Source: Shinella sp032095155 (GTDB lineage Bacteria; Pseudomonadota; Alphaproteobacteria; Rhizobiales; Rhizobiaceae). From it: a DNA stretch of 64,000 bases. Every line of letters starts with the position of its first letter. The stretch's first letter is position 1. Location: assembly GCF_049199905.1 (NCBI RefSeq), contig NZ_JBLZPK010000060.1, positions 248,001-312,000 of the forward strand. Direction: 5' to 3'. The notes under the pieces are model-generated. The model saw nothing but the letters and a program-made list of their open reading frames with translations. It was not told where the DNA came from and did no database searches. Below, one piece after another: positions 1 to 9,075 of the stretch. The translations under genes and the position numbers were made by a program.

Positions 1-1
1 T

Positions 2-184
2 CTCGTCGCTATCGAGGAGCTTTCCTATCAGGAAGCGGCCGACACGCTGAAGATTCCGGTGGGCACGCTGATGTCGCGCGTTGCCCGCGCCCGCGAACGG
101 CTGCGCAGCTTCGAACAGAGCGGTCCGGCCGCGACCGTAACCCATCTCAAAATCGTCGGAGGCACTGACGATGACAAGCAATGA
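2..184 (+). CDS. ECF-type RNA polymerase sigma factor, C-terminal part
   Basis: Only the last 60 codons lie in the window; the gene begins upstream. The visible peptide carries the region 4.2 helix-turn-helix pattern of ECF sigma factors: a core ELSYQEAADTL, then a turn into IPVGTLMSRVARARERLR, the helix that reads the -35 element. The reading frame runs to a TGA at 182-184 and overlaps the next start codon by 14 bases. This is the usual arrangement for a sigma factor translationally coupled to its anti-sigma factor, and the next gene looks like exactly that. The subgroup cannot be assigned without region 2. Confidence 0.85.
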   Translation, partial: LVAIEELSYQEAADTLKIPVGTLMSRVARARERLRSFEQSGPAATVTHLKIVGGTDDDKQ

Positions 185-944
185 CCCCATTCTCGAGGCC
201 GATCTCAACGCCTATGTCGACGACCAGCTCGCCGTCGGCCGGCGCATCGAGGTGGAAGCCTATTTGTCGGAACGGCCCGAAACCGCAGCCCAGATCATGA
301 AGGACCTGCGCGTGCGCGACGAACTGCGCCTGGCGCTTGCCGACCACCGCGCGGTGATGCGGCAGGAAACGCGCGAGGCCGCACGCCTGCTCGAACGGGC
401 GCTGTCGCGCCGCCGCGTCTTCGGTTTCCTGCGCCGCGCCGCCACCATCGCGCTCTTTGTCGCCGCCGGCTGGGTCGCCCATGCGGCCTTCGGCCCCTTC
501 GGCGCAACCGAGGTCGTGGCATCGACGCCGCCGCCCGTCTTCGTGGAAGAGGCGGTGCGGGCGCACAAGACGACGCTTCTGCGCGATTACATGGCGTCTC
601 AGCCGGAAACGGAAAACTTCGACCCCGCCGAGATCCGCTCTGCGACGGCAATCGTCCTGCCGGACCTGCCGAAGGGCTGGGGCGTCGTCGACACGCAGGT
701 CTTCCCCTCGGCCTACGGCCCAAGCGTCGAACTGGTGCTGGAGCCCCGGAAGGATGAGCGCCTGTCGCTTTTCGCCGTGCGCCCCGGCTCCTTTGCCGTG
801 CAGCACGTGCTGCTCTTCCACGCCGACAATGCCCGCGCCGCCTATTGGCAGATCGGCGATGTCGCCTATGCGCTGGTGTCGGAAAGCCGCAAGGCCGACG
901 AGCTGGCCGAAACCGCGCGGGATCTTTCCCGCACGCTCTACTGA
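171..944 (+). CDS. Membrane-anchored anti-sigma factor
   Basis: A 257-residue protein that probably holds the upstream ECF sigma factor inactive at the inner membrane. The first 85 residues form an acidic, helical cytoplasmic part (LEADLNAYVDDQLAVGRR), the pattern of the N-terminal sigma-binding domain of RsiW-like proteins. I see no HxxxCxxC zinc motif, so it is not a ZAS-type anti-sigma. One hydrophobic segment (about residues 90-107, IALFVAAGWVAHAAFG) follows an Arg-rich stretch, giving a cytoplasmic N terminus. The remaining 150 residues would be periplasmic and sense the signal. The start overlaps the sigma gene by 14 bases, which supports co-translation. Function is inferred from context and topology; the signal is unknown. 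Confidence 0.8.
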   Translation: MTSNDPILEADLNAYVDDQLAVGRRIEVEAYLSERPETAAQIMKDLRVRDELRLALADHRAVMRQETREAARLLERALSRRRVFGFLRRAATIALFVAAGWVAHAAFGPFGATEVVASTPPPVFVEEAVRAHKTTLLRDYMASQPETENFDPAEIRSATAIVLPDLPKGWGVVDTQVFPSAYGPSVELVLEPRKDERLSLFAVRPGSFAVQHVLLFHADNARAAYWQIGDVAYALVSESRKADELAETARDLSRTLY

Positions 945-971
945 TCAACCGTTTCCAGAAGGAGATTTCAG

Positions 972-1688
972 ATGGAACCCGTACAACAACGATTTGGCTA
1001 TGGCGCGCAGGCGCAATCGGCCGCCCTCTTCGACGAGGGCCTGCGCCAGCACATGCTGCGCGTCTACAACTACATGGGCGCCGGCCTCGTCATCACCGGC
1101 CTCGTCGCCTTCATCGTCGGCTCGACGCCGGCGCTCTACGTGCCAATCTTCTCCTCCCCGCTGAAGTGGGTGGTGATGCTTGCGCCGCTCGCCTTCGTCT
1201 TCTTCTTCTCGTTCAAGATCCAGACAATGTCGGCCGGCACAGCCCAGATGACCTTCTGGGCGTTCTGCGCCGTCATGGGCCTGTCGCTCGCCTCGGTATT
1301 CCTCGTCTTCACCGGCATGAGCATCGCCCGCACCTTCTTCATCGCCGCAACGATGTTCGGCACGACAAGCCTCTACGGCTACGTGACAAAGCGGGATCTG
1401 TCGAAGGTCGGCTCGTTCCTGATGATGGGCCTGATCGGCGTTGTCATCGCCTCGGTCGTCAACATCTTCCTCGGCTCGAGCGCGCTGCAGTTCGCGATTT
1501 CCGTCATCGGCATCGTCGTCTTCGTCGGCCTGACCGCCTGGGACACGCAGAACATCAAGGAACAGTATGCCGAAAACATCGACCAGGAATCGAGCCAGAA
1601 GATGGCTGTGTTCGGTGCGCTCTCGCTGTATCTCAATTTCGTCAACATCTTCCAGCTGCTGCTGAATTTCACGGGTGAACGCGAGTAG
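972..1688 (+). CDS. Bax inhibitor-1/YccA family membrane protein
   Basis: A 238-residue polytopic protein with about seven hydrophobic segments beginning near residue 35. It matches the BI-1/UPF0005 family in length and in the late conserved stretch around LTAWDTQNIKEQY, where an acidic residue between the last helices is typical. An AGGAGAT ribosome site lies just before ATG 972, and the gene starts 27 bases after the anti-sigma gene, so it may share its transcript. A strong terminator follows at 1712. Bacterial members are linked to membrane stress and calcium or proton leak. Its position behind a sigma/anti-sigma pair hints at membership of that regulon, but this is only inference. Confidence 0.9.
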   Translation: MEPVQQRFGYGAQAQSAALFDEGLRQHMLRVYNYMGAGLVITGLVAFIVGSTPALYVPIFSSPLKWVVMLAPLAFVFFFSFKIQTMSAGTAQMTFWAFCAVMGLSLASVFLVFTGMSIARTFFIAATMFGTTSLYGYVTKRDLSKVGSFLMMGLIGVVIASVVNIFLGSSALQFAISVIGIVVFVGLTAWDTQNIKEQYAENIDQESSQKMAVFGALSLYLNFVNIFQLLLNFTGERE

Positions 1689-1711
1689 TTTTCGTGAATG
1701 ATTTCAAAGGG

Positions 1712-1743
1712 AACGGCGGGGCTATGCTCCGCCGTTTCTTTTT
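1712..1743 (+). terminator. Rho-independent terminator after BI-1 gene
   Basis: Perfect 8-bp stem AACGGCGG (1712-1719) with CCGCCGTT (1729-1736), a 9-base loop, then a T-rich tail TCTTTTT. It ends the sigma/anti-sigma/BI-1 transcript and separates it from the thiamine operon. Confidence 0.9.
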
Positions 1744-1791
1744 GTGCGCATGCAATAAACCGTAAGAATTTACTTACATAAATTACCCATG

Positions 1792-1823
1792 TTGACAAAT
1801 CGGCCCGCAGCGTTTTTGCTTAA
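1792..1823 (+). promoter_or_regulatory. Possible thiC operon promoter
   Basis: A consensus -35 hexamer TTGACA is at 1792-1797, about 40 bases before the riboswitch. The matching -10 is weak (TTTGCT at 17-bp spacing or TGCTTA slightly further on). The preceding stretch 1745-1790 is AT-rich. The TTGACA and its position support a promoter here; the exact -10 is not certain. Confidence 0.5.
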
Positions 1824-1832
1824 GGCATTCAC

Positions 1833-1926
1833 CAGGGGGGTCCCGACAAGGGGCTGAGATACTGCTGGCTTTCGCAGCGCAGTGACCCGTTGAACCTGAT
1901 CCAGTTCATACTGGCGTAGGGACGGT
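1833..1926 (+). ncRNA. TPP riboswitch (THI element)
   Basis: The conserved thi-box blocks are present in order: a GGGG-rich 5' strand at 1834-1839, GGCTGAGAT at 1852-1860, an internal variable hairpin, ACCCGTTGAACCTGATCCAG at 1885-1904, and ACTGGCGTAGGGA at 1910-1922. These form the thiamine-pyrophosphate-binding junction of the THI element. It sits 106 bases upstream of the thiC start and should shut off the operon when TPP is plentiful. Control is probably at translation, given the ribosome-site hairpin at 2005-2024 and the absence of a terminator hairpin with a T-run. Confidence 0.95.
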
Positions 1927-2004
1927 GCAAGCGCTGTGGCAGGACATCCGCAAACCCGGATTCCGTCTCGGCGTCCTTCCATCATTCCGGCTCTAGGACT
2001 GGGT

Positions 2005-2024
2005 CTCCAAACGAACACTTGGAG
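2005..2024 (+). promoter_or_regulatory. thiC: Hairpin sequestering the thiC ribosome site
   Basis: The thiC Shine-Dalgarno TTGGAG (2019-2024) pairs perfectly with CTCCAA (2005-2010) across an 8-base loop, 8 bases before ATG 2032. This is the expected output element of a translation-controlling TPP riboswitch, and rhizobial thiC leaders are known to use ribosome-site occlusion. Confidence 0.65.
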
Positions 2025-2031
2025 CCTCACG

Positions 2032-3839
<1,808 letters not shown>

Positions 3840-3843
<4 letters not shown>

Positions 3844-4826
3844 CCATGCGCATCCTCGTCAAAGGCGCCGGCGTCGCCGGCCTGACGGTCGCCTGGCAGC
3901 TCTATCGCCACGGCTTCGACGTCACCATTCACGAACGGGCCGAGAAAATCGGCCAGGGTGCCTCCGGCTTTGCCGGCGGCATGCTCGCCCCCTGGTGCGA
4001 ACGGGAAGGCGCGGAAGAACCCGTGCTGACGCTCGGCCGTCTCGCCGCGGACTGGTGGGAAGCCGCCCTTCCCGGCCATGTGCAGCGGCGCGGCACGCTG
4101 GTCGTGGCCAGCGGGCGTGATGCCGGTGAGCTTGAGCGTTTTGCGGGACGAACCAGCGGCTGGGAATGGCTGGACGAGCAGGCCATCGCCGCCCTGGAGC
4201 CGGATCTCGCCGGCCGCTTCCGCAAGGCGCTGTTCTTCCGGCAGGAGGCGCATCTCGACCCGCGCAAGGCGCTCTCCGCGCTGACGGCGGGGCTTGAGGA
4301 GGCGCGTATGCGCTTCCTCTTCGGCCCCGGCGGTGACACGGCCCGTTATGACCGGGTCGTCGATTGCACGGGGGCCGCACAGATCGGGCGCTTGCCCAAT
4401 CTGCGGGGCGTACGCGGCGAGATGCTGCGGCTTGAAACCGGCGACGTCACCCTTTCCCGTCCCGTCCGCCTGCTGCATCCGCGTCATCCGATCTACATCG
4501 TCCCGCGGGAGCGCAATCGCTTCATGGTCGGCGCGACGATGATCGAAAGCGACGATGCCGGCCCCATCGCCGCGCGCTCGCTGATGGAGCTCCTGAACGC
4601 CGCCTACAGTCTGCACCCCGCCTTCGGCGAGGCGCGGCTGATCGATACGGGCGCGGGCATTCGCCCCGCCTATCCCGACAACCTGCCGCAGGTGACGGAA
4701 GACGGCGACACCCTGCATGTGAACGGCCTCTACCGCCACGGCTTCCTGCTCGCGCCGGCCATGGCCAGCGAGGTCGCGCGCCGGCTGTTTGCCGAACATG
4801 CCCAGCCGGAAAGGATGGCCTCATGA
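3840..4826 (+). CDS. thiO: Glycine oxidase ThiO
   Basis: FAD-dependent oxidase converting glycine to iminoglycine (dehydroglycine), the C2-N fragment of the thiazole ring. The FAD-binding GxGxxG lies at the N terminus (KGAGVAGLTVAWQL) followed by an acidic residue ending strand 2 (TIHER). A second family signature is near the C terminus (GIRPAYPDNLPQ and GLYRHGFLLAPAMA). At 328 residues it is of normal length for a DAO-family enzyme. It begins at an ATGA overlap with thiC; an alternative start two codons later (ATG 3846) gives MRILVKG. Its presence shows that this aerobe uses the ThiO route to thiazole rather than the tyrosine-cleaving ThiH. Confidence 0.95.
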
Positions 4827-5020
4827 CCCTCATCATCAACGGCGAGGAGCAGGAGGTTGCCGCGGCAAACCTCGCCGACCTACTGCTCGCCCTCGACTAC
4901 GAGGGCGACTGGCTGGCGACGGCGGTCAATGGCGAACTGGTGCACCGCGAGGACCGTGCCGCGTTCCCGCTCGACGCGCATGACCGTATCGAAATCCTCT
5001 CGCCCATGCAGGGGGGCTGA
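4823..5020 (+). CDS. thiS: Sulfur carrier protein ThiS
   Basis: A 65-residue ubiquitin-fold protein carrying sulfur as a C-terminal thiocarboxylate to the thiazole synthase. The sequence ends in the obligatory Gly-Gly (SPMQGG), and the N-terminal strand MTLIINGEEQEV is typical. It overlaps thiO by 4 bases (ATGA) and is followed one base later by thiG. Confidence 0.95.
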   Translation: MTLIINGEEQEVAAANLADLLLALDYEGDWLATAVNGELVHREDRAAFPLDAHDRIEILSPMQGG

Positions 5021-5021
5021 T

Positions 5022-5795
5022 ATGCTGAAGCTCTACGATATCGACGTACAATCGCGCCTGCTGCTCGGCACCGCCCGTTACCCCTCTCCGGCCATCCTGG
5101 CAGAGGCGGTGCGGCGCTCGAAGACGGAGATCGTCACCATCTCGCTGCGTCGTGAAACCGCAGGCGGCAAGTCGGGCGGTGCTTTCTTCGAGCTGATCCG
5201 CGATCTCGGCGTGCGTGTGCTGCCCAACACCGCCGGTTGCCACAGCGTGAAGGAAGCGGTGCTGACAGCGAAGATGGCGCGTGACGTCTTCCGCACCGAC
5301 TGGATCAAGCTCGAGGTGATCGGTCATCACGATACGCTCCAGCCCGATGTCTTCGGCCTCGTCGCGGCCGCCCGCATCCTCACCGACGAGGGCTTCCAGG
5401 TCTTCCCCTACACGACGGACGATCTCGTCGTGGCGGAAAGGCTGCTGGAAGCCGGTTGCCGTGTGTTGATGCCCTGGTGCGCGCCGATCGGCTCGGCGAT
5501 GGGGCCGGTCAATTCGACGGCGCTCCGGAGTTTTCGCGCACATTTCCCCGACGTGCCGCTGATCGTCGATGCCGGCATCGGCCGGCCCTCGCATGCCGCC
5601 CAAGTCATGGAGCTCGGCTATGATGCCGTGCTGCTCAACACCGCCGTCGCCGGTGCAGGCGATCCCGCAGCCATGGCCGAGGCCTTTGCGCTGACCATCA
5701 CCGCCGGCCGGCTCGCCCATCAGGCCGTGCCGCTGGAACCGCGCGACATGGCCGTCCCCTCCACGCCCGTCATCGGAAAGGCGGTGTTCTCGTGA
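5022..5795 (+). CDS. thiG: Thiazole synthase ThiG
   Basis: TIM-barrel enzyme of 257 residues that builds thiazole phosphate from deoxyxylulose phosphate, iminoglycine from ThiO and sulfur from ThiS. Conserved family stretches are visible: LLGTARYPS near the N terminus, LPNTAGCHS, IKLEVIGHH around the Schiff-base lysine, and the phosphate-binding DAGIGRPSHAAQVMELGYD. The start is ATG 5022, giving MLKLYDIDVQSRLLLGT, immediately after the thiS stop; a longer in-frame extension upstream overlaps thiS and is not credible. It ends in a 4-base overlap with thiE. Confidence 0.96.
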   Translation: MLKLYDIDVQSRLLLGTARYPSPAILAEAVRRSKTEIVTISLRRETAGGKSGGAFFELIRDLGVRVLPNTAGCHSVKEAVLTAKMARDVFRTDWIKLEVIGHHDTLQPDVFGLVAAARILTDEGFQVFPYTTDDLVVAERLLEAGCRVLMPWCAPIGSAMGPVNSTALRSFRAHFPDVPLIVDAGIGRPSHAAQVMELGYDAVLLNTAVAGAGDPAAMAEAFALTITAGRLAHQAVPLEPRDMAVPSTPVIGKAVFS

Positions 5796-6397
5796 AGCTC
5801 GACCCCTTCTACCTCATCGTCGACAGCGCCGACTGGATCGATCGCCTCGTGCCCGTCGGCGTCAGGCTTGTGCAACTGCGCATGAAAAACGTACCCGAGC
5901 ACCGGCTGCGCGACGAAATCCGCCGCGCCAAGGCGACCTGCGCCGAACACGGCTGCCAGCTCATCGTCAACGACCACTGGCAGATCGCCATCGAGGAGGC
6001 CTGCGACGTCGTGCATCTCGGGCAGGAGGACCTTGCAGATGCCGACATTGCCGCCATCCGTGCGGCCGGACTGAAGCTTGGCCTCTCTACCCATGACGAG
6101 GCCGAACTCGACACGGCACTTGCCGCAAAGCCCGATTACATCGCGCTCGGCCCGGTCTGGCCGACGATCCTGAAAAAGATGAAATGGGCACCGCAGGGGG
6201 CGGAAAAATTGCGGGATTGGAAAACACGGATCGCGCCGATCCCGCTCGTCGCCATCGGCGGCCTCAACCCGGATCGCCTGCCCGCCGTCTTCGAAAACGG
6301 CGCCGACAGCGCGGCCGTGGTGACGGACATCACGCTGAACACCGACCCGGAGGCGCGCGCTCGAGAATGGATCGCCCGCACCGCGCGCTGGCGCTGA
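5792..6397 (+). CDS. thiE: Thiamine-phosphate synthase ThiE
   Basis: Joins the pyrimidine and thiazole phosphates to thiamine monophosphate. The 201-residue TIM-barrel shows the diphosphate and Mg-binding run VNDHWQIAIEEACDVVHLGQEDL, the S-T-H motif LGLSTHDEAEL, and IALGPVWPT followed by AIGGLNPDRLP. GTG 5792 is the start, overlapping the thiG stop by 4 bases, so translation is coupled. No thiD follows: the next gene is on the opposite strand, so pyrimidine phosphate kinase must be encoded elsewhere. Confidence 0.95.
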   Translation: MKLDPFYLIVDSADWIDRLVPVGVRLVQLRMKNVPEHRLRDEIRRAKATCAEHGCQLIVNDHWQIAIEEACDVVHLGQEDLADADIAAIRAAGLKLGLSTHDEAELDTALAAKPDYIALGPVWPTILKKMKWAPQGAEKLRDWKTRIAPIPLVAIGGLNPDRLPAVFENGADSAAVVTDITLNTDPEARAREWIARTARWR

Positions 6398-7231
6398 TCA
6401 GAGCTTCCACAGTCGCCGGGCGTTTTCGCAAAACACGCGGCGCTTCTCCTCCAGGCTCACACCGGAGAGAAGCGCCTGCGTCGCGCCGATCCAGGTGGAA
6501 AGCCCGCCGCCGAGCGTGCAGACTGGCCAGTCGCTGCCCCAGACCATGCGGTCGAAGCCGAAGCTTTCGGCGATATGGGCGAAATAGGGCTTCAGGTCCT
6601 CCAGCGTCCAGCTTTCCGAACCATAGGCCGGGATACCCGAGAGCTTCACGGTCATGTTCGGCCGGCGCGCGATGTCGGCGACCGGCCCCTTCCAGACGTC
6701 GAAACCGCCGCCCTTGATGTCAGGCACGCCGCAATGGTCGAGAACGAAGGAGACATCGGGCGCGAGATCGGCAAGTGCTATCGCCTTGTCGATCTGGTGC
6801 GGCAGGACGCAAAGATCGAAGTTGAGACCGGTACCCGCCAGACGCCTGATGTTTTCGCGAAACAGCGCGCCTTCGGACAGATCATCCGGCATCACATGCA
6901 GCACGCGGCGGAAACCGCGCACGAAGGGATTGGCAAGAACCGTATCGAGATAGGCCGGGAAATCCGGCGATTCCGGCCGGCAGGCGGCGATGGCGCCGAC
7001 GAGCAGGCTGCCCGCCTCGCCGGACAGCCCCTTTACCATCTCTGTTTCATGCGGAATGTCGCCTTCGGCAACGTCGACTTCCATATGCAGCGCCGCGACG
7101 ATGCCGAGCCGCCGGGCTTCGCGCGCATAAAGGTCCTGCGTGAAATCCGCATCGAGCGGCGGCACACTGGAAAGCCAGGGATAGGAGAGCCGGTCGCGGT
7201 AGATGAGATGCAGATGGGTATCGACGATCAT
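6398..7231 (-). CDS. Amidohydrolase of the sugar/pyrone lactonase group (COG3618-like)
   Basis: A metal-dependent TIM-barrel hydrolase of 277 residues. The N-terminal HxH metal motif is MIVDTHLHL, a second conserved segment is FVLDHCGVPDI, and the C-terminal acidic metal ligand lies in MVWGSDWPVC. This set is typical of the family holding fuconolactonase, galactarolactone isomerase and pyrone-dicarboxylate lactonase; the exact substrate cannot be read from sequence. ATG 7231 is chosen because MIVDTHLH is the family N terminus and GGAGG lies just before it; an in-frame extension to 7309 is unlikely. It converges on thiE with the two stop codons abutting. It stands alone and its pathway is not evident here. 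Confidence 0.85.
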   Translation of the reverse strand: MIVDTHLHLIYRDRLSYPWLSSVPPLDADFTQDLYAREARRLGIVAALHMEVDVAEGDIPHETEMVKGLSGEAGSLLVGAIAACRPESPDFPAYLDTVLANPFVRGFRRVLHVMPDDLSEGALFRENIRRLAGTGLNFDLCVLPHQIDKAIALADLAPDVSFVLDHCGVPDIKGGGFDVWKGPVADIARRPNMTVKLSGIPAYGSESWTLEDLKPYFAHIAESFGFDRMVWGSDWPVCTLGGGLSTWIGATQALLSGVSLEEKRRVFCENARRLWKL

Positions 7232-7357
7232 TCGGGCCTCCTCCAGAGCGCGAACACTGGCACATAGGAATGATCTATTCAAATACGAATTAACGGCGCA
7301 GCCTAGCATTTCACCCCATTCCCGCTAAATCTCCCCACGAAACCAAAGGAGACCGGC

Positions 7358-7567
7358 ATGAAAATAAGCGCACGCAACCGCCTCAAGGGCAAGATCGTTG
7401 AAGTCATTCTCGGAGCGACCACCGCCCATGTCCGCATCGATGTCGGCGGCTCGATCATCACCGCCGCCATCACCAACGAGGCGGTGAACGAACTCGGCCT
7501 TGCCGCCGGGCAGGAAGCCTATGCCGTTGTCAAGGCATCGGATGTCATGGTGGCCGTGGACGACTAA
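7358..7567 (+). CDS. Molbindin-type molybdenum-pterin binding protein (single Mop/TOBE domain)
   Basis: A 69-residue protein consisting of one Mop domain: ISARNRLKGKIVEVILGATTAHVRIDVGG, then ITAAITNEAVNELGLAAGQEAYAVVKASDVMVAV. Proteins of this size assemble into hexamers that bind molybdate or tungstate and are thought to store or buffer the oxyanion. AAAGGAGA precedes ATG 7358. It is a single-gene unit between two minus-strand genes. No molybdate transporter or molybdoenzyme gene is nearby. Confidence 0.9.
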   Translation: MKISARNRLKGKIVEVILGATTAHVRIDVGGSIITAAITNEAVNELGLAAGQEAYAVVKASDVMVAVDD

Positions 7568-7582
7568 GGAGCCGAAAGCTCC

Positions 7583-8044
7583 CTAGTCAACCTTCTTGCA
7601 CATATGCACTTCGTCGGTCTCGTCGTCACCCTTCTGGCGCGGCGCGATCGGCTTGAAGAGCGTGCGATCCGGCTTGAGGTCAACAAGCGGCGTGCCGTCG
7701 AGGCAATCGAGGCCGCGCACGAAGAGCCTGTTGCCCTCGATCCTTTCCAGCAGCACGATCGAGGTGCCGATCGGATTCGGCCGCACCGGCGAGCGCAGCG
7801 AAAACGTGCCGTGCACCTCGCCGTTCGAGGCCGGGCTTTGCAGCACGAGATCGCGGCGCGACTGGTGCAGCCAGTATAGCACCTCCAGCCGTTCATAGCG
7901 CTCGACGCCCGTCAGCGCCTGCACCCAGGGTTCGAAAATCTCGATCGTGCAGACCGGGCCGTCAGGACGCCCCTGCCGTGGCGTTTCCATGCGCGAGGTC
8001 CAGGGCGTCGAAATGCGGCCGATGAAGACGATCTCCGCATCCAT
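7583..8044 (-). CDS. trmO: TrmO (TsaA) family tRNA t6A37 methyltransferase
   Basis: Likely S-adenosylmethionine-dependent enzyme adding a methyl group to N6-threonylcarbamoyladenosine at position 37 of some tRNAs. Family signatures are FIGRISTPW near the N terminus, HGTFSLRSPVRPNPIGTSIVLLERIEG, and LDCLDGTPLVDLKPD. Length from ATG 8044 is 153 residues, at the short end of the family. The open frame runs on to 8254 without a stop, but beyond about 8110 it is AT-rich and crosses the 20-bp inverted repeat of the divergent PadR gene, so that part is not coding. GTG 8068 is an alternative start a few codons earlier. It ends with KKVD just after the molbindin gene. Confidence 0.85.
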   Translation of the reverse strand: MDAEIVFIGRISTPWTSRMETPRQGRPDGPVCTIEIFEPWVQALTGVERYERLEVLYWLHQSRRDLVLQSPASNGEVHGTFSLRSPVRPNPIGTSIVLLERIEGNRLFVRGLDCLDGTPLVDLKPDRTLFKPIAPRQKGDDETDEVHMCKKVD

Positions 8045-8163
8045 AACGTCCGGCGCTGGTATCGCCACCTCGTTCTCGCGGATTTCGTTCAGCCGGACCA
8101 CATTCAACTCCGTCGCTATATTTTTCTGAATACGACGATAGCGGCCCGCAAAATCTTTTGAAA

Positions 8164-8212
8164 GATATAAATCTCGATATATCTTGATTTCCGATATATC
8201 GAGATTTATATC
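8164..8212. promoter_or_regulatory. Perfect 20-bp inverted repeat, operator of the PadR regulator
   Basis: Left arm GATATAAATCTCGATATATC at 8164-8183, spacer TTGATTTCC, right arm its exact reverse complement at 8193-8212. The right arm ends 6 bases before the PadR start codon. PadR proteins of the YqjI/NfeR type autoregulate through AT-rich dyads, so this is most likely the autoregulatory operator. It is strikingly AT-rich in a GC-rich neighbourhood. Confidence 0.85.
8184..8212 (+). promoter_or_regulatory. Candidate promoter inside the inverted repeat
   Basis: TTGATT (8184-8189), a 17-bp spacer and TATATC (8207-8212) fit a sigma-70 type promoter. Transcription would start at about 8218-8219, at the A of the PadR ATG, predicting a leaderless or near-leaderless mRNA. 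The -35 falls in the spacer of the dyad and the -10 in its right arm, so repressor binding would block polymerase directly. Confidence 0.55.
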
Positions 8213-8218
8213 GGAACC

Positions 8219-8791
8219 ATGAGACACAGAATGGGATGCGGCCCTCACCGCCACTTTTCACCGCCCGACGACCGTTCGGGTCCCTTCCATCGCGGCCGGC
8301 ATCACGGTCCCGGCCGGGGCGGCCGTCATGGCGGACGCCTCTTCGACTATGGCGAACTGCGCCTGCTGCTGCTCGCCATCATCTCGGATGCGCCGAGCCA
8401 TGGGTATGAACTGATCAAGACCGTCGAGGAGCGCTTCGGCGGCAGCTACAGCCCGAGCCCCGGCGTCGTCTATCCGACGCTTTCCTGGCTCGACGACATG
8501 GGCTATGCGGCCATCGAGCCGGCCGAAGGCGGGCGCAAACGCTACAGCATCACGCCTGATGGCAAGGCCTTCCTCGCCGCCAACCGCGCTGCCATCGACG
8601 ACCTGATGGCACGGGCCGGCGGCGGAGGCCCCGGCGGCCGCGAGGGCGTGCCCGCCCCCGTCGTTCGCGGCATGGAAAACCTGAAACTTGCATTGCGGCT
8701 GCGCCTGAAACGCGGCGATCTCGATGCGGCCTCAGCCGAAGCCATCGCCGCCGCCCTCGACCTTGCCGCCCAAACCGTGGAGAAAAGCTGA
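8219..8791 (+). CDS. PadR-family metalloregulator, YqjI/NfeR-like, His-rich N terminus
   Basis: A 190-residue repressor. Residues 1-40 are rich in His, Gly and Arg with one Cys (GCGPHRHF, FHRGRHHGPGRGGRHGG), followed by a PadR winged helix (FDYGELRLLLLAIISDAPSHGYELI, YSPSPGVVYPTLSWLDDMGYA). This layout matches E. coli YqjI/NfeR, a nickel- and iron-responsive PadR repressor that controls a ferric-siderophore reductase. Here the next gene, overlapping by one base, encodes a DUF2218 protein, a domain found with siderophore-interacting proteins, which supports an iron or nickel role. I see no convincing Shine-Dalgarno before ATG 8219 and the operator ends 6 bases upstream. Metal identity is inferred. 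Confidence 0.85.
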   Translation: MRHRMGCGPHRHFSPPDDRSGPFHRGRHHGPGRGGRHGGRLFDYGELRLLLLAIISDAPSHGYELIKTVEERFGGSYSPSPGVVYPTLSWLDDMGYAAIEPAEGGRKRYSITPDGKAFLAANRAAIDDLMARAGGGGPGGREGVPAPVVRGMENLKLALRLRLKRGDLDAASAEAIAAALDLAAQTVEKS

Positions 8792-9075
8792 TGACCACAA
8801 GCACGACCGCCATCCCGACCGAGCATGCCAGCAAATACCTGCAGCAGCTCTGCAAGCACTTTGCCCACAAGCTCACCGTCACCTTCGATGAACATGCGGG
8901 ATCGATCACCTTCTCGATTGGCGAATGCCGGCTGAAGACGGAGAACGGCGCGCTGCGCATCGACCTCACGGCACCCAATGCCGAGGATATGGAGCAGCTG
9001 AAGGACGTGGTCATCCGCCACCTCGTGCGCTTCGCCTTCCGCGAAGAGCTTTCCCCGACCTGGCAGGATGCCTGA
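8791..9075 (+). CDS. DUF2218 domain protein
   Basis: A 94-residue protein that is a single DUF2218 domain: an early ASKYLQQLCKHFAHK helix, an acidic beta-rich middle, and the LKDVVIRHLVRFAFRE helix near the end. In other bacteria this domain occurs alone or next to FAD-dependent siderophore-interacting proteins; its biochemical role is unknown. It overlaps the PadR stop by one base, so the two are co-translated and presumably co-regulated by the operator at 8164-8212. Confidence 0.85.
   Translation: MTTSTTAIPTEHASKYLQQLCKHFAHKLTVTFDEHAGSITFSIGECRLKTENGALRIDLTAPNAEDMEQLKDVVIRHLVRFAFREELSPTWQDA

Noticed and set aside
1936..2031. In-frame 32-codon N-terminal extension of ThiC
   Set aside because: It lies across the riboswitch leader and ribosome-site hairpin, does not resemble ThiC N termini, and has no ribosome site of its own.
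8045..8254. 70-codon N-terminal extension of TrmO
   Set aside because: It is AT-rich and crosses the 20-bp inverted repeat and promoter of the divergent PadR gene.
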